Source: Patiria miniata | Taxonomy: Eukaryota; Echinodermata; Asteroidea; Valvatida; Asterinidae | DNA: 64,000 nucleotides | Assembly (NCBI RefSeq): GCF_015706575.1 | Contig: NW_024037063.1 | Coordinates: 16,492,927 to 16,556,926, forward strand | Direction: 5' to 3' | Shown here: positions 1 to 13,700 of the stretch, piece by piece | Numbering within the stretch: position 1 is the stretch's first letter | Layout of the letters: each line of letters starts with the position of its first letter | Made by a program: the position numbers and the translations under genes | Notes under the pieces: model-generated | The model's input: only the letters and a program-made list of their open reading frames with translations | Told to the model about the DNA's origin: nothing | Databases searched by the model: none

Positions 1-745
1 AGTAAAAGGCAGGATAGTTTGTGGTGGTATACGGAGTAAAAGGCAGGATAGTTTGTGGTGGTATAGGGAGTAAAAGGCAGGATAGTTTGTGGGGGTATAG
101 GGAGTAAAAGGCAGGATAGTTTGTGGTGGTAGAGGGAGTAAAAGGCAGGATAGTTTGTGGTGGTATAGGGAGTAAAAGGCAGGATAGTTTGTGGTGGTAC
201 AGGGAGTAAAAGGCAGGATAGTTTGTGGTGGTACAGGGAGTAAAAAGCAGGATAGTTTGTGGTGGTATAGGGAGTAAAAGGCAGGATAGTTTGTGGTGGT
301 TTAGGGAGTAAAAGGCAGGATAGTTTGTGGTGGTACAGGGAGTAAAAGGCAGGATAGTTTGTGGTGGTATAGGGAGTAAAAGGCATGATAGTTTGTGGTG
401 GTATACGGAGTAAAAGGCAGGATAGTTTGTGGTGGTACAGGGAGTAAAAGGCAGGATAGTTTGTGGTGGTACAGGGAGTAAAAGGCATGATAGTTTGTGC
501 TGGTATAGGGAGTAAAAGGCAGGATAGTTTGTGGTGGTACAGGGAGTAAAAGGCAGGATAGTTTGTGGTGGTACAGGGAGTAAAAGGCAGGATAGTTTGT
601 GGTGGTACAGGGAGTAAAAGGCATGATAGTTTGTGGTGGTAAAGGGAGTAAAAGGCAGGATAGTTTGTGGTGGTATAGGGAGTAAAAGGCAGGATAGTTT
701 GTGGTGGTACATGTACAGGGAGTTTGTTTATAGGATAGTTTGTGG
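1..745. repeat. 34-bp minisatellite, about 21 copies
   Basis: A tandem array with a 34-base period (unit starting AGTAAAAGGCAGGATAGTTT) runs from the first base to about 700, followed by one degenerate partial copy to about 745. Units differ by single substitutions. The array probably continues beyond the left edge. Open frames through it only reflect the period (34 bases in three frames gives a 34-residue repeat) and are not genes. Confidence 0.95.
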
Positions 746-1190
746 CTGATTACAATGCTCTATGTTTCTTGTTGTCTTTTGTCCAGAGTGGTATCCATTT
801 GACTAAATGCTGTTATAAATCACAATGAATATTTATGTTTTTGTACTTTTTAAATTATTTCTGTATTTCAATACCTTTTGCTAACTCATTTGGATATTAA
901 GGAAAATATGCATTACCCATTATCCAACGGAGTTATATCAATGGATATTATTGTACGCCAAAAGTTGACCACTCCATTTCCAACATCCATCTGAAAGACA
1001 GAGTATGTTTAAATATACACATTTGTAAAGTTGTGTAAAAAAGAAATGAACGCTATGGTGTTCTACAAACCACACTACCCAGCCCCATGCTTACAGTACC
1101 CCATTTTGTCAATGGCTTTCATCAAGAGGTGCTATCCAGAATCCATCACTCAATTGAACGAACAAACACACTGACACAATGGGGAAGCAC
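746..1190. other. non-coding stretch, probably PUS3 intron or 3' side
   Basis: No exon, RNA gene or clear repeat was recognised. It lies downstream of the last visible PUS3 exon and could hold intron sequence. The next conserved PUS3 block (after the HDFRN segment) was looked for on the minus strand and not found. Confidence 0.4.
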
Positions 1191-1198
1191 CAACCACA

Positions 1199-1300
1199 GG
1201 GCTGAATGGGTCAATTGGTAGAGGGCTGGAATGGCAATCTGGAGGCTACAGGCTCAAACCCTGCTCCAGTCAATCTCAATGTTCAACTTCAGAATCAATT
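1199..1300 (+). repeat. possible tRNA-derived SINE head
   Basis: A box-A-like sequence (TTGGTAGAGGG, about 1215-1225) is followed after about 25 bases by a box-B-like sequence (GGCTCAAACCC, 1251-1261). This is the internal RNA polymerase III promoter layout of tRNAs and tRNA-derived SINEs. Box B departs from consensus and no full cloverleaf is evident, so a decayed SINE is more likely than a tRNA gene. Confidence 0.4.
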
Positions 1301-1734
1301 TAATGCACCTAATAAGTGTCCCTTGTGGTTCATTTGAAAAACATAAAAAATAAAGAAACTCCAAAAGACATCTAGATAAAACAGAAGTGTACAGATTTGC
1401 CCCCCCCCCCCATTTTGCATCCTTAGCAATAACCTTAATTATCTTTCAGAGAAATGGTTTGCTTCAATCAGATACATTTTTTTCAGAAATGTATTGGCGC
1501 ATAAAAGTAACAGTAATAATGCTTAAAATCTTCACCATCAAAATAACCCACTTCATTTGAGGAAATGATCTTGAAAAACTAATGAATTGAACAGAAAATT
1601 TGTGACTTATTCTTTGCAAAACCAGGCTAATATTGCCAGAAATTTTTGAAAGTTTTTCATAATCCAAACTGTACTTTGGATAAATTAAACACAAACACAG
1701 TCAAAACAGAGTAGACAAAATAAGGTTCTAGTAC

Positions 1735-1794
1735 CTTACAAAAGTTTCGGAAATCATGATCACCAACAAGCTTTTGGGCAGCTTCTTGCATACT
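1735..1794 (-). CDS. PUS3: PUS3 exon with HDFRNFCK motif
   Basis: This 60-base, phase-0 exon is bounded by CAACAG on the acceptor side and a GTACTA donor. It encodes 20 residues including QKLVGDHDFRNFCK, the conserved TruA-family block that follows the FFPR segment in animal PUS3. It is the last exon of this gene that can be seen; the next lies left of position 1. Confidence 0.88.
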
Positions 1795-4700
1795 CTGTTG
1801 AGAAAAACAAATCAACCATGTTCATTGCCAGCCTATTTTACTTAAAAAAAAGTAGAAAATTGCATTCACTAAAAAAAATATAAAAAACATGGGAATTAAC
1901 GACGTGGTTTGAACGAGTTCACAGCAGTACCAATATTTGCATGCAATGTGCATAATAAGTAAGGTACCTGTTGTGCATTAATTAAGTACCCAGTCAACCT
2001 TTTTGGAATCATGCTTTTCAAGACAAGAGAACAAATAGAAAGATCAAATCTTCTAACTTGTTTTCCTTTTATAAAGGAGAGTAGAATGAATGTAACAAAT
2101 CTGGCATGATTTTGTTGAGTACTGTGGCCTCGTGGTTAAGGGCACTGATTCGTGGTCTGCGGGTAAAGCTGCAGGTTGTGGGTTTGAGTCCTGGCGGGGT
2201 CATGGTGCGTGTGCCCTTGGGCAAGGCACTTTGTCACTCATTGCTTCTCTCCACCCAGGAGTAAATGGGTACCTGTGAGGGCAGAGATGGTTATTGTGAT
2301 TGAATTAGCTTCCTTGCGCCTACATGTAACAGGCTGCATCGAGCTGTATACTCCCCAGGGAGCTGAGATGGTATTTGGAATGTTTCATGTGCCCAATGAG
2401 CAGGGGTAATCATGATGTAGCGCCTTGAGCACCAGTCCTGGTGGATACGTGCGCTTTATAAATATCCACTATTATTATTATTATTATGACACAATGTAAT
2501 GTGGAGATTTGTTAGTGCTTTGATAGGCCTAAAAAAGTTGAGTTTAAAATCCCTTTTTGTGTGTACCACATGGACAACGTAACTCTGATGCTTGATCGGT
2601 GAGCAACAGGAATGCATATTTTCTTAAAGGAAATGAACACCACTTGCAAAACCTGTGTTTTTTCCCAAATTCAAGGAACAACGAGACATTCTGGAGCAGC
2701 TTATTCAAAAACTAACCTGTCAAAGTTTCAGCTCAGAAGATATACTTATAAAATCTGAAGGTTTGTATGGTAAAGACAGCAATAAGATCACCATGAGACA
2801 AATCTCTTATTGTCTGTCGTCAGTCTCCTGAAGACAGACGGAGTATACTGTCCGAAATGTTGAGTTTTCCATAGCTCTTTTCAGATCCTCACAAAAGAAA
2901 CTTGTCACACGGTGCTACCATAAGGCACATCATACTTTTTGAGACAACTGTGAAAAAGCATCCTCATTTTTCTTGACACTATGCACTGGTTTTCATTTAA
3001 GGCATGATGGTTTGGTCATAATCATTGACTGGGAAATGACAACATACTTGGCACATGTATTTCACAGGATGCATGATCCTATTATTTACTTACAAAGTTG
3101 GATATTTCATGATATTTTTACAGTTTTATTTTGAATATTTGCAGATGGTGTTCATTGCCTTTAATTTCATTTACAGAGTTTGTGCTTTAGAAGGTGATAA
3201 CATATAGAATGGGGGTATCTGGTTATGAAATTGGTAACAAGTAGGGGAGAGTGGGTTAAAATGGACCGTCAGGGTAAAATGGCACCCCTTGACTCCTGGA
3301 ATATAGATACTGCCATCTAGCTTGGACTATACAAAGTGTTTTGTAACGAGTAGATCATATCAAAGCTGCCACTGATTGGATGGTGCTTGCTCCAACATTA
3401 AAAAATCTTTGCTAAAGTTTTTGGACCTTGTGATCCAGTTACCTTACTCAGTTACCAAGGGGTCTTTGAAAAATAAGGGTAGAAAGAGATGTTATTTTTT
3501 GGTTGAGTTTTACGTTTATTAATGCCATCTATATACGGATGGGTAAAAGTGAAGCCGATACGTTCGGTTTGTCCTGTTCTAAGTTTTTTTAAAATAATAA
3601 TTACCTTGGAATCGTTGAGGTAAAACAGACCACATAATAGCGGATGTTAAAGTGGATGGTGTTCCGTTTGACCCCACCATGTACAAACTTATATTCTAAT
3701 CTCAATTTAAACTTTCCCACTTTATCACCATATGCCCCAATTAAGAAAAGCGTGGACTGCATGGTGTTCATCATGGTGACGTCTGTGCGCGAGCAGCGCA
3801 CAGGCGTTGCTTAGTGGCTGCATAATAACATATTAATTGTTCGTTTCTACTGTTGAGCTTGGTGTAGTTGAGTCAGGTCCGTACCAACCATCCTCAGGTC
3901 GTCCAGAAGTTGCTGTTGATAGGTTCGCATAAGTGCGCCACCTCTTCGGTATGGTTCTGTAGGTTGGTTGTTTTTGTCCAAGAGCAATGAGAGGGGTGTG
4001 TCACGCCTGGTTGCGTGGGCAATCAGTTGTAGGCGGTGTTTGCGAAGGGTTGTTGATGCCTGTGGGATTTTGGTTTGGCGATAAAGTTCAACATTGGTGA
4101 TGCGTTTGGGGTATCTGATGTTGAGTGCGTAGCGTAGCAAAGCTCGATGTGATGCGTCGATGGTTTTTGCGAGCGTTTCTGTTAGCGTCCAGCTGGCCCC
4201 ACTGTAGAACAGCACCGACTCAATGCAGGCAGTAAATAGTTTGACCTTCAGGTGATTGCTTGCTGTACAGGTCCATACTATATCGAGTTTTCGGCACGCC
4301 ACCCATGCGAGATGTCGTCGGCGTTGGAAAGCTGATTGACTGTTGCTAACGTTGCATCCCAAGTAGCAGAACTCTGTGCACGGGGGCAGCGGATCACCTG
4401 ATAGTGTATGGATTGGTGAAATTTGGTCAATGCCAATGTACATGACCACAGTTTTCTGCGGGTTTATACGCAGACCAACTTGTGCTGAAGCACGTTCAAA
4501 ACGGTGAAATTGGCGCTGTGCAGCATCGACTGTATCACTCATCAGTACAACGTCATCGGCGTAGGCAAGACCAGGTAACTTAACTGCCAGGTTACGTGAA
4601 GACAGCCGTCGGAGAACCGTGTACCCATCAGCATCTTCACATAATGAAATGCGGAGAACATAGTCTAGCAGGATGATGAACAGGTATGGCGCCAAAGTGT

Positions 4701-7700
4701 CACCTTGCAACACACCAGATGTTGTTCTGAACCGATCTGTGTCACCTGATGATGTTCGCACGTATGCTTCAGTGTTAGTGTACAGAGACATGATGGCATC
4801 GATTATTTGCGTAGGTACTCCATAGAATTCGAGGATCTCAGGTAGGCATGCTCTGTCTACATAGTCAAATGCTTTGCTATAGTCGGCGAATATAGCAACA
4901 AGGCTCTTCTTGCGTGCTCTGCATGTATCAATACAGAGTTTGATGCACAAGATTTGCTCTGTAGTGTTGCGGTAGGGTCGAAAGCCGGCTTGCAGATTCC
5001 AAAGTAAAGATTCAATTCGGCCGCGTAAACGCTCAAGCATAACTCGATTGAACAACTTGGCGTTGACTGACATTAACGAAAGTCCACGTTGGTTGTTGAG
5101 CGATGTTGAGTTGCTCTTCTTCGGTACTGTAACAATGATGGAAGTCGTGAACGCTGGGGGTGGTGGGTTACCAGCCACGATGGAGTTCATGGTTGGAAGC
5201 GTTAAGCTGGCTGTTGGCAGCAGTCTAGCGACATCGGATGGTATGTTGTCAGGACCACTTGCTTTCCCGCACGGTATGGTTTTGCAAGCCTTGAGTAGTT
5301 CTCTGTCGTTTATTGGGCCGATATCTATGGTAGGTGCATGGTCGATTTGTTGTATGGTAATGGGTTCTAGAGTGACTGGTTGGTGAGGGGCATTGAGCAA
5401 GTCACGGAAGTGATCGTGGACTTTGGAAAGTCGATCTTCGATCGAGTCAGCTGCTATAAGTGCTGGTGGCCTGTTCTTCTTGCATGTCATATGCGTGATG
5501 CCTTTCCAAACAGCTTTGCCTCGTCCGGCTTCATGGTGCTGATTAATTTCGTCAGCCACCTCACTGATTATTTCTTCTCGTCGGCGTTTGTATGTTTCGT
5601 CAATGAACGCTTCCAGCTCAAGTTGAGCAGAGTTCGGATTTCGTCTTCGTGCTTCTGTCAAAGCCGAACGTGCCTGTTGTACCTGTAGGTCGTTGTCCCA
5701 TAAACACGTTTGTGGTGGGTTGCGTTTGCACTTGGGCAGAGTTGTATCTGCTGCAGCATGTATTGCTTCAGCAACAGACTGGTAGTCGTCACGTCCGCCA
5801 AGTAAACGTGTGACCTCTTCCACGAACCGTCGACGTGTGGCGGGTACTTTGAGAGACAGCCAGTGTGGTGGTCTCGTTGCGGACTTGTGATGTTTTGTTG
5901 GTCGCCATACTCTGAGACTGAGTCGTGTGATCACCATTGCGTGGTCGGACCGCACGCACTGTAATCTCACCGTTTGTACCTTTTGAATGATCCGTGCCTT
6001 GCCTTGACTGATGAAAACGTAGTCCAGGCGAGCTTTTCGATTACGAGGTCCATAGAATGTCACGATTTTAGATTGTTTTTGTCTCATAACCCCATTGATA
6101 GCAATGAGTTCGTTGGATGCAACAAAATTAGCCACTTCGTTGGTATGAGGTGAGGTTGTTTGTCAAAAGCCATGGTAGTTTTTGATGGTAATACCGTCAG
6201 CAGGTAAGTCGGCGTTCATGTCGCCTGCAACCACAGTTATATCGCGTGTGGATCTGGAAGCGAGGTAAGAGTTCATAATGTCGATGCAGTCGACTGTTTC
6301 TTGCAGGTTGCCACATGATGTGGGCATGTATGCATTCAGAACGTTCAGTTTCATGTTGTGAAGTTGTATCGTTATTGTAGTGATTCGATCATGTAACTTT
6401 TCGAAGCCAAGTATGGCCGATTTGATATGGGGTGCCAGTAGAAATGATACACCCCCGTGCCCTCCAGTTCGAGCTGAGGCCATATAGACGGTCCAGCCCT
6501 TGCCAACGTCAATAACGGATGTTTCGTCAATTATAACTTGTCGATGCTCTTGGATGCATAAAATGTCAATGTTTTGTTCCTTGCAGAAATTTGTAAGTTC
6601 ATATAAGCGACTGTGTTAGTGATAGTTCATATAAGCGACTGTGTTAAGTGATAGCATGGTGTTAGTGATAGCCAAATGGGAAAACTAAATCAAAGAGAAA
6701 ATAAGAAAATATGCATTCTTCTTAGAAAATAATGTAAAACACCCTATGAGATTGATGCAGGGTTTGGATTAGATATGACAAAAATAATATCAGGCGAAAT
6801 ATATATTTAGCTAATAGAAAAAAATTGAATTGTATATGGGGCTTCATCTTGACCTTTTGGCTTGTTATTCCGTTTTACCCCTTATGGGGTAAAACAGTCT
6901 AGTGATAGAAATGTTTTAATTGCCCTGTAACCGTGGCAACACTTATCGAAGTTACATTTACACTCTTGCACAATACAGCAATAAGGTCTGTATTGGCCTG
7001 AGAAGTTAAGTGTGCCATTATACCCCACTCTGCCCTACTCACAGGGCACTGAGCATTTCTTTTTAAAGCAATTATTCTTATCATTCTTTTATACATACAT
7101 TATATTGAGGGCATGCCATGGGCTTGTGACATGTGCAGGTATTCTGTGATATAAATGCACATGAAACTTGACAAAACCACACCCTGGCTGGCAACATTGG
7201 TAAACAAAAAGCACCTGATCCAATTCATTTAAAAAAATTTCATTGGAATATTACACCATGTTTTTCAAAGTGGTCCCAGAAGCTCAAGAACAGTGATAAC
7301 TTAAAGCATTTATTTGGGCAAAATACATCTGAACACAATACTGTTTTGTAACAATATAATTGCGAATTGTGTGTGTTGCCTTTTTCCATGGTCAATCCCT
7401 ATATGTTTTGTGTTTTTAAAACAGTCAAGTTTTGTGCATTTTTAAACGACCTGAAATTATCACCATATGACCCAGAGATGAAACTGGCACGTGGCAAAAA
7501 AATCAGAAAATGGGCAGAACAAAAATACGTGTCCGAAATCTGGGCCGCGCTGCCGTTACACACATGTACATGCATGTACAATACACTTCATGCCTGATTT
7601 CCGGACACCAACTTCTGCTTTATTTTACGATGAACAAAAAATGGTCAGTGTTTTCATTGCATATAAAACACCTGAATTACGGTCAGAGTAATGGAGTCAT

Positions 7701-10700
7701 CACCAAAAAAGTTCACTTCTTACTTGAGAAAGTCAAGGAAAAAGTCCGAAAGTCAAGGGCACCGTGCATGGTGCTTCAGTTCAGTCAATCATGTCCATGA
7801 TTCAACCACACAACTCCACTACTCCACTTGCATTCGTACGAGGGGAAAAATCAGGCATTATCGTCTTTCTCTTCCAACAAATTCCAGTAACAATGCTTCG
7901 CTAATGCTCTCTTCGCTATCCTCGAGATAATCATCATGATTTTTAAAGCATTGCATTTTGTACAACTAAATCTGAAACCTCCGAAAATCGCACAACATAA
8001 TGATTTTGTCCACTGGATCGTTCACGAGGCTACCGGTTCCCGACCAGCCACGTGCCAATGCATAGCAGACGGTGCGGTACATACGCTGACCATTGCATAT
8101 CATATTTGTACATATGCAAGCACGTGCGACACAGTGATTTTTCCATGTCACTTGTCAATGTTTAACCTTTTGTCCAGCCGGAAAAGGCTCCGATCAGTGT
8201 TATGGCCTGTGTTTCTACGGTTGAAACACTCCAATAACGACTGGTGAAAGAGATTAAAACTACGTTCACGATGATTTTAACGTGCCATTTCCATCAACTT
8301 TTCATTGAATTTTCTTTATGATTGAAATAAAACGACATTTTGTGGAAAAATCGTTATAAAATCAAATTTTGTGGGACACATTGTAAGAAAATCAGAAATT
8401 TCGTTGGAAAAGTCAAAAAGTCGGATTTCCGATTAAAATCGGAAAAGTTTCATCTCTTATGACCTTTGACCTCCAATTTCGGAAGAGTTGTGCTGAACCC
8501 TCCTCCCAAGGATTTCTCCATCCAAGTTACATTAAAATCCATCAAATTCTGTAGACTTAAAACATTTGAAGTGTATTTGAACAATGACCTCTAATGACCC
8601 CTACATGACCTTTGACCTCAGTAATCCCACCCAAGGGTCACTGCATCCAAGTTTCATCAAAATCCATGAAAGCATGTACAAGTTATACATTTGGTTCAAA
8701 ACTGAATCCAAACTGTAACATACACACTACAGACATGCCAGCCGATGGGATTTACGGGGTAGGAGTATTGTTGTCCTTTTATCCCTTTTTCTAAAGATTT
8801 CACACATGGGTACTGTTTTTCTTAAGATTTCACTTTTGTATGAGTACTCCACAAGTAGCTCTGGTGTGTGGGTCTTTGGACATATATGGTCATACAGAAT
8901 TTAGGACTGGTAAGTGTCTCCCAATACTTTGCTTAGGCGACACAAAAATGATACAAGTGTTAAGTAAACCCTTGTTTAAAGTAAACCCAAATCATTAACC
9001 CGTCTCAAAGAGTTTAACACATGAAAAAGTAGCAATTCAACTTCAACTCAAACTTACTTTGATGTCTAGGTTCCCCCTTGGAAAGAAGTATTTATAGGTC
9101 CTGTGAAGTGTGCTAAACCTGAAAAATATCAGAATTATTGGAATGTGAACATATTTTTAAAATGACAATATACAAGTGAAGAGTAAATTCTAATTGTGGT
9201 GCTGGAACATAGCCAAAGAGTTCATTGAAACCTTGGAGGACCCTATGATGAAACATTAAGACCTATGGACTCTGTGCATGGGCATCCCATCCATCAGTGA
9301 ACTAAGAAACAACACCAACACTGAATTGTAGGCAAGTTCTTCACAAAGACAATTTGCTTTGTGCAAGCTGTGCACTGAGACAATTGTATTGTTGGGGGGG
9401 GGGGGGGGGACACGACTAATTAACTAAAGTCCCTACCTAAAAATACATCCCTCAACACGTACTTTCTTCACTTCAGCACCATTCCCCAAAGGGATCCTTT
9501 TTCTATGCTTTTTCTAACACATTTGAATTTTACCCGTACATCCTCAAATAAGTTGGTGTGCAATGCCGTGCAATGCCAAAAAAAAAATCACAAACAAAAA
9601 TAAAACCAGCCCCCCCCCCAAATACCCTAATTTGGAAGGATACCATGGGGGAGGACAATCAAGCATATGTTGATGGGTATTACCAATGGATCAACTGCTA
9701 GTCAACCGATGCCTTTGATCTGCTTGCTTATACATACCCCTACCCTATAAGAAACACTTTTGTCCATCCTTACCGTGCATTAAAGCTTGGATTGACTGGT
9801 GTCCATGCAAGGACACGAATAGTCTCAGGCAGCATCCTGTTCAAGATGTGTGTATATTCAATCTCCTGTGTCTTATCCCCTTCGTGAGTCACAAGAGAGG
9901 TAGAAGAAACACAAGTAATATCGGTCAATATTTTTTTTTTACCTTTACGAGGGGAAAGGTTAGGAGGGTTTAAGAAAATTGCCTTTGTTGATTGCTATTA
10001 TATACATATTGACTGGAAATAAGGTCACTACAGTGTGTCTTGGGAAAAGCAGGCCTGGACAAATCAGCGGCCATACCGAAGCAAATATTCATGTGAGACT
10101 AAATTTCTTTAGTATCTTTTCATGCTGTTGATGTTGTTTATAGCCTGAAGAAAAATAACCTGAATTGATTAAAAACTTTTATAACCATGACTACAAACGT
10201 GAGAGCTCCATAAAATGAAATTTACACTTGTGTGCAGCATTAGCTTGTGCTGGTAAAGTAGTGGAGACAGGGAGACCACAAACCTGTATTATGCACATTC
10301 AGAACACATTTCACATGCAAACAAGAAGAGACAATGTCTTTATTTCATAACACATTTTTTTGCAATGTTCATAAAATCTGATTTCTGATAAAATTAAATA
10401 GAAGAAGTGGGTAGAGCCGTCGTGCTTTGTCGACAGATCTTAGGTAGCTGTGCCACAGCGGCTAACCGAATCAAACTGAATCAAACCGATCAAATTAAAT
10501 ATTGCCCCTTGAATACATGTAGTCTCTTCTTGTTTGCATGTGAAATGTGTTCGTGTATGATACAGGTTCGTGGATTTGTCTCTCTTCAATTATTTACCAG
10601 CACAAGCAAACGTCGCAAAAAGAGTACATTTCAATTTTATTTATTTATTACATTTCTAATCATGGCTTTTCAAGTTTTCTATCAATTCAGTTTATTTTTC

Positions 10701-13700
10701 CACAGGCAATAAACAACATCAACAGCATAAAAAACACAAACGAAATTTAGTCTGACATAGTGGTTTAGATATGGCCGCTGATTTGTCAGGGCCCACTTTT
10801 GCTGAGACACACTGTAGAGCATGTATGTGCTCCCTGAGGATTGTAGGTGACCAACAGATGGTCCAATTTACAGGGGCCAAAGGCTGATGGAAATAGGACC
10901 CTGTTGTAGTCACTCATATTCATGAGGGCCTGCAAAAAGTTGCCAGTTGTGTGTACTCATCGTAAAATGGTATTTTTAGTGGGGCTGTTAAGGTCAAATA
11001 CATGATACAATTGTGCACTTATAAAGCATGAAACTTCGCATGTTGATTATTCATGCCATGAAGACAATTTTCAGATGTGGAGACATTTCATATTTGATCT
11101 CTGGTGACCTTTGAGAGGTCAATGAACTTTACACTATTTATAATAACTGTTCTTGAAAACACCAATTTCCTATGATCTCAGTCTATGTCACAGGTCTTCA
11201 GGCAATGGAAATAATGATCAGATGTGAAAAAAAAATCATACTTGACCTCCAGTGACCTTTGAGAGGTCAATGACCTATATATACAGTATTTATAATTATT
11301 TATAAGATCGATACTTTAAACCACAACTTTTTCAAGACCCAACTCTAAAAGTTAGGTGTTCATGCTATGAAAAGCATTTTCATATGAAGGACATTTCATA
11401 TCTGACCTCTGGTGATCTTCAAGGGGTCAATGAACTTTGTATACCCTATTTAAAGCTATCTATAAGATTTACTATTCAAAACCCAACTTTTTCATGACCC
11501 AAGTCTAAAAGTTGGCTCTTCGTGACATGAACAGAATTTTTGGATGTGTAAACATTCATATTTGACCCCTGGTGACCTTTATGAGGTCGATAAACTTTGC
11601 ATACCCTATTTGCCGCTATTTATAATATTTAATATTCCAAATGCCACTTTTGCATGACCAAAGTCTAAATAGGTCAACACCAGTGTATTTTAAGTATTAT
11701 TCTACAGCATGTCATTAATTCAGGCCCCAAGGACTTTTTTATGACCTCTGATCTCCATTTCCCTTTTTTGAAGGGTAGACAGGGGCGCAACAGAATACAA
11801 GAGGTACATTGGACAAGAATCACACTCTAACAGTGACCGGTGGGCTTGGTAAAAAGGTTAAAAATGTGGTGACCCAAGTCCATCTAAATACCACAGAGTG
11901 TAATAAGTACACAAGATTGACTATTGTTAGACATTTGTACATATTACATTGTAAAGAAAGTCCAACAGTCTTTTATCCCAGTCGCAGCATGTTGCGTCCG
12001 CCAATTGAAAAATAACAGCGTTGCTGTTGAAACCCCTCAGCCAGAGTCAAGTTATCGTCTGGAAACCATTAACTTAACATGGTGACCTTGACCTTTGGCC
12101 TTTGACCCCAGAACCAGTCCCAACATGCCTGTACCAATGGGAAACCCCCTACTGAAAATAGACCCAAAATTTCATGTCTAACTCAAGTTATCATTCGGAA
12201 CCATTTACATTTAACTCACCACGGTGACCTTGACCTTTGACCTTTTGACCCCAAAACCAATCCCAACTTGCCTACTCTCAAGGGCAACCCCCTACCAAAA
12301 TTAGACATCAAAATCTCATTTCTAACTCAAGTTATCATCCAGAAACCATTTACCTTTAACTCACCATGGTGACCTTGGCCTTTGACCTTTTGACCCCAAA
12401 AACCAATCCCAACTTGCCTACTCCCAAGGGCAACCCTCTACCAAAGTTAGACACCAAAATCTCATTTCTAATTCAAGTTATCATCCGGAAACTATTTAAC
12501 TTTAACTCACCACGGTGACCTTGACCTTTGACCTTTTGACCTCAAAACCGATCCCAACTTGCCTACTCCTAAGGGCAACCCCCTACCGAAGTTACAACCC
12601 GAAACAACATTTCTAACTCAAGTTATCATCCGGAAAACATTTACCTTTAACTCACCATGGTGACCTTGACCTTTGACCTTTTGACCCCAAAACCAATCCC
12701 AACTTGCCTACTCCCAAGGGCAACCCTCTACCAAAGTTTGACACCAAAATCTGATTTCTAACTGAAGTTATCATCCGGAAACCATTTCTCTTTAACTCAC
12801 CATGGTGACCTTGACCTTTGACCTTTTGACCTCAAAACCAATCCCAACTTGCCTACTCCCAAGGGCAACCCCCTACCGAAGTTACAATCCCAAAGAACAT
12901 TTCTAACTCAAGTTATCATCCGGAAACTAAGCTGCCCGGACGGACACACTGACATACGAACGGGCGAGGGTTCTAGCCAGACGGACTTGTGGGGTGATAG
13001 CATTGTGTTCCCATTATCCCTTTTTCTAAAGATTCCCTTCTGGGGTGATGTTTTTCTATTGTGTAAAAAGTGGGGTGATGTGTTCTGAAAGGAACATCAT
13101 CCCACAAGGGTGGTCTGGTCAGAACGGACGGACGGACAGATGGACGCCCTAGGCGATGACAATACCACTCGAGCCTCTCGGCTGAGGGGTAAAAAGGGAA
13201 ATGGAGGTCAGATGTCACCCCAAATTTTTTTGTGGGATTCAAATTCATTACACTGTATAATAATAGGTGCAATACCTTTCTTTTGTAATATTGAGGTTTG
13301 GGTCACGAAAAAAGGCGTTTTGACGAATAAATATAAAAAATAACGAAAAATAAGGTATATAAAGTTCATTGACCTATCAAAGGGTACCACAGGTCAGATT
13401 ATTATGTCCCCGTATCTGAAAATTCTTTTCTTGTCACAAAGAGCCAACTTTTAGACTTGGGTCCTGAAATAGTTGGGTTTTGAAAAATGAATCTTATAAA
13501 TATCTATAAATAGGGCATACAAAGTGTATTGACCTCTTGAAGGTCACCAGAGGTCAGATATGAATGCCCTACATATGAAACAAAAATCATAGCATAAACA
13601 CCTAACATTTAGACTTGGTCTTGAAAAAGTTGGGGTTTAAAGAGTAAATATTATAATAACGACAAAATATGTATACAAAGGTCATTGACCTCTGGAAGGT

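Larger units (their letters stand above)
3241..7038. mobile_element. DNA-transposon remnant with short inverted ends, host of a retrotransposon
   Basis: The left end (GTAGGGGAGAGTGGGTTAAA at 3241) matches the reverse complement of 7016-7038 (GTAGGGCAGAGTGGGGTATA). A second inner GGGTAAAATGG lies near 3273, and a palindrome TTTTACCCC/GGGGTAAAA lies near 6873-6894. These look like the ends of an old DNA element into which the non-LTR retrotransposon was inserted. No transposase and no clear target duplication were seen, so the superfamily is open. Confidence 0.5.

Noticed and set aside
301..624. 107-residue open frame rich in PFTPYTTTNY repeats
   Set aside because: It is the 34-bp minisatellite read in one frame; the period explains the peptide repeat.
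1..745. CRISPR-like look of regular repeats
   Set aside because: There are no spacers between units and the DNA is clearly eukaryotic.
2209..2409. 66-residue open frame on the plus strand
   Set aside because: It lies entirely within the body of a tRNA-derived SINE.
5048..5688. Open frames opposite the reverse transcriptase
   Set aside because: They are antisense shadows of the retrotransposon frame.
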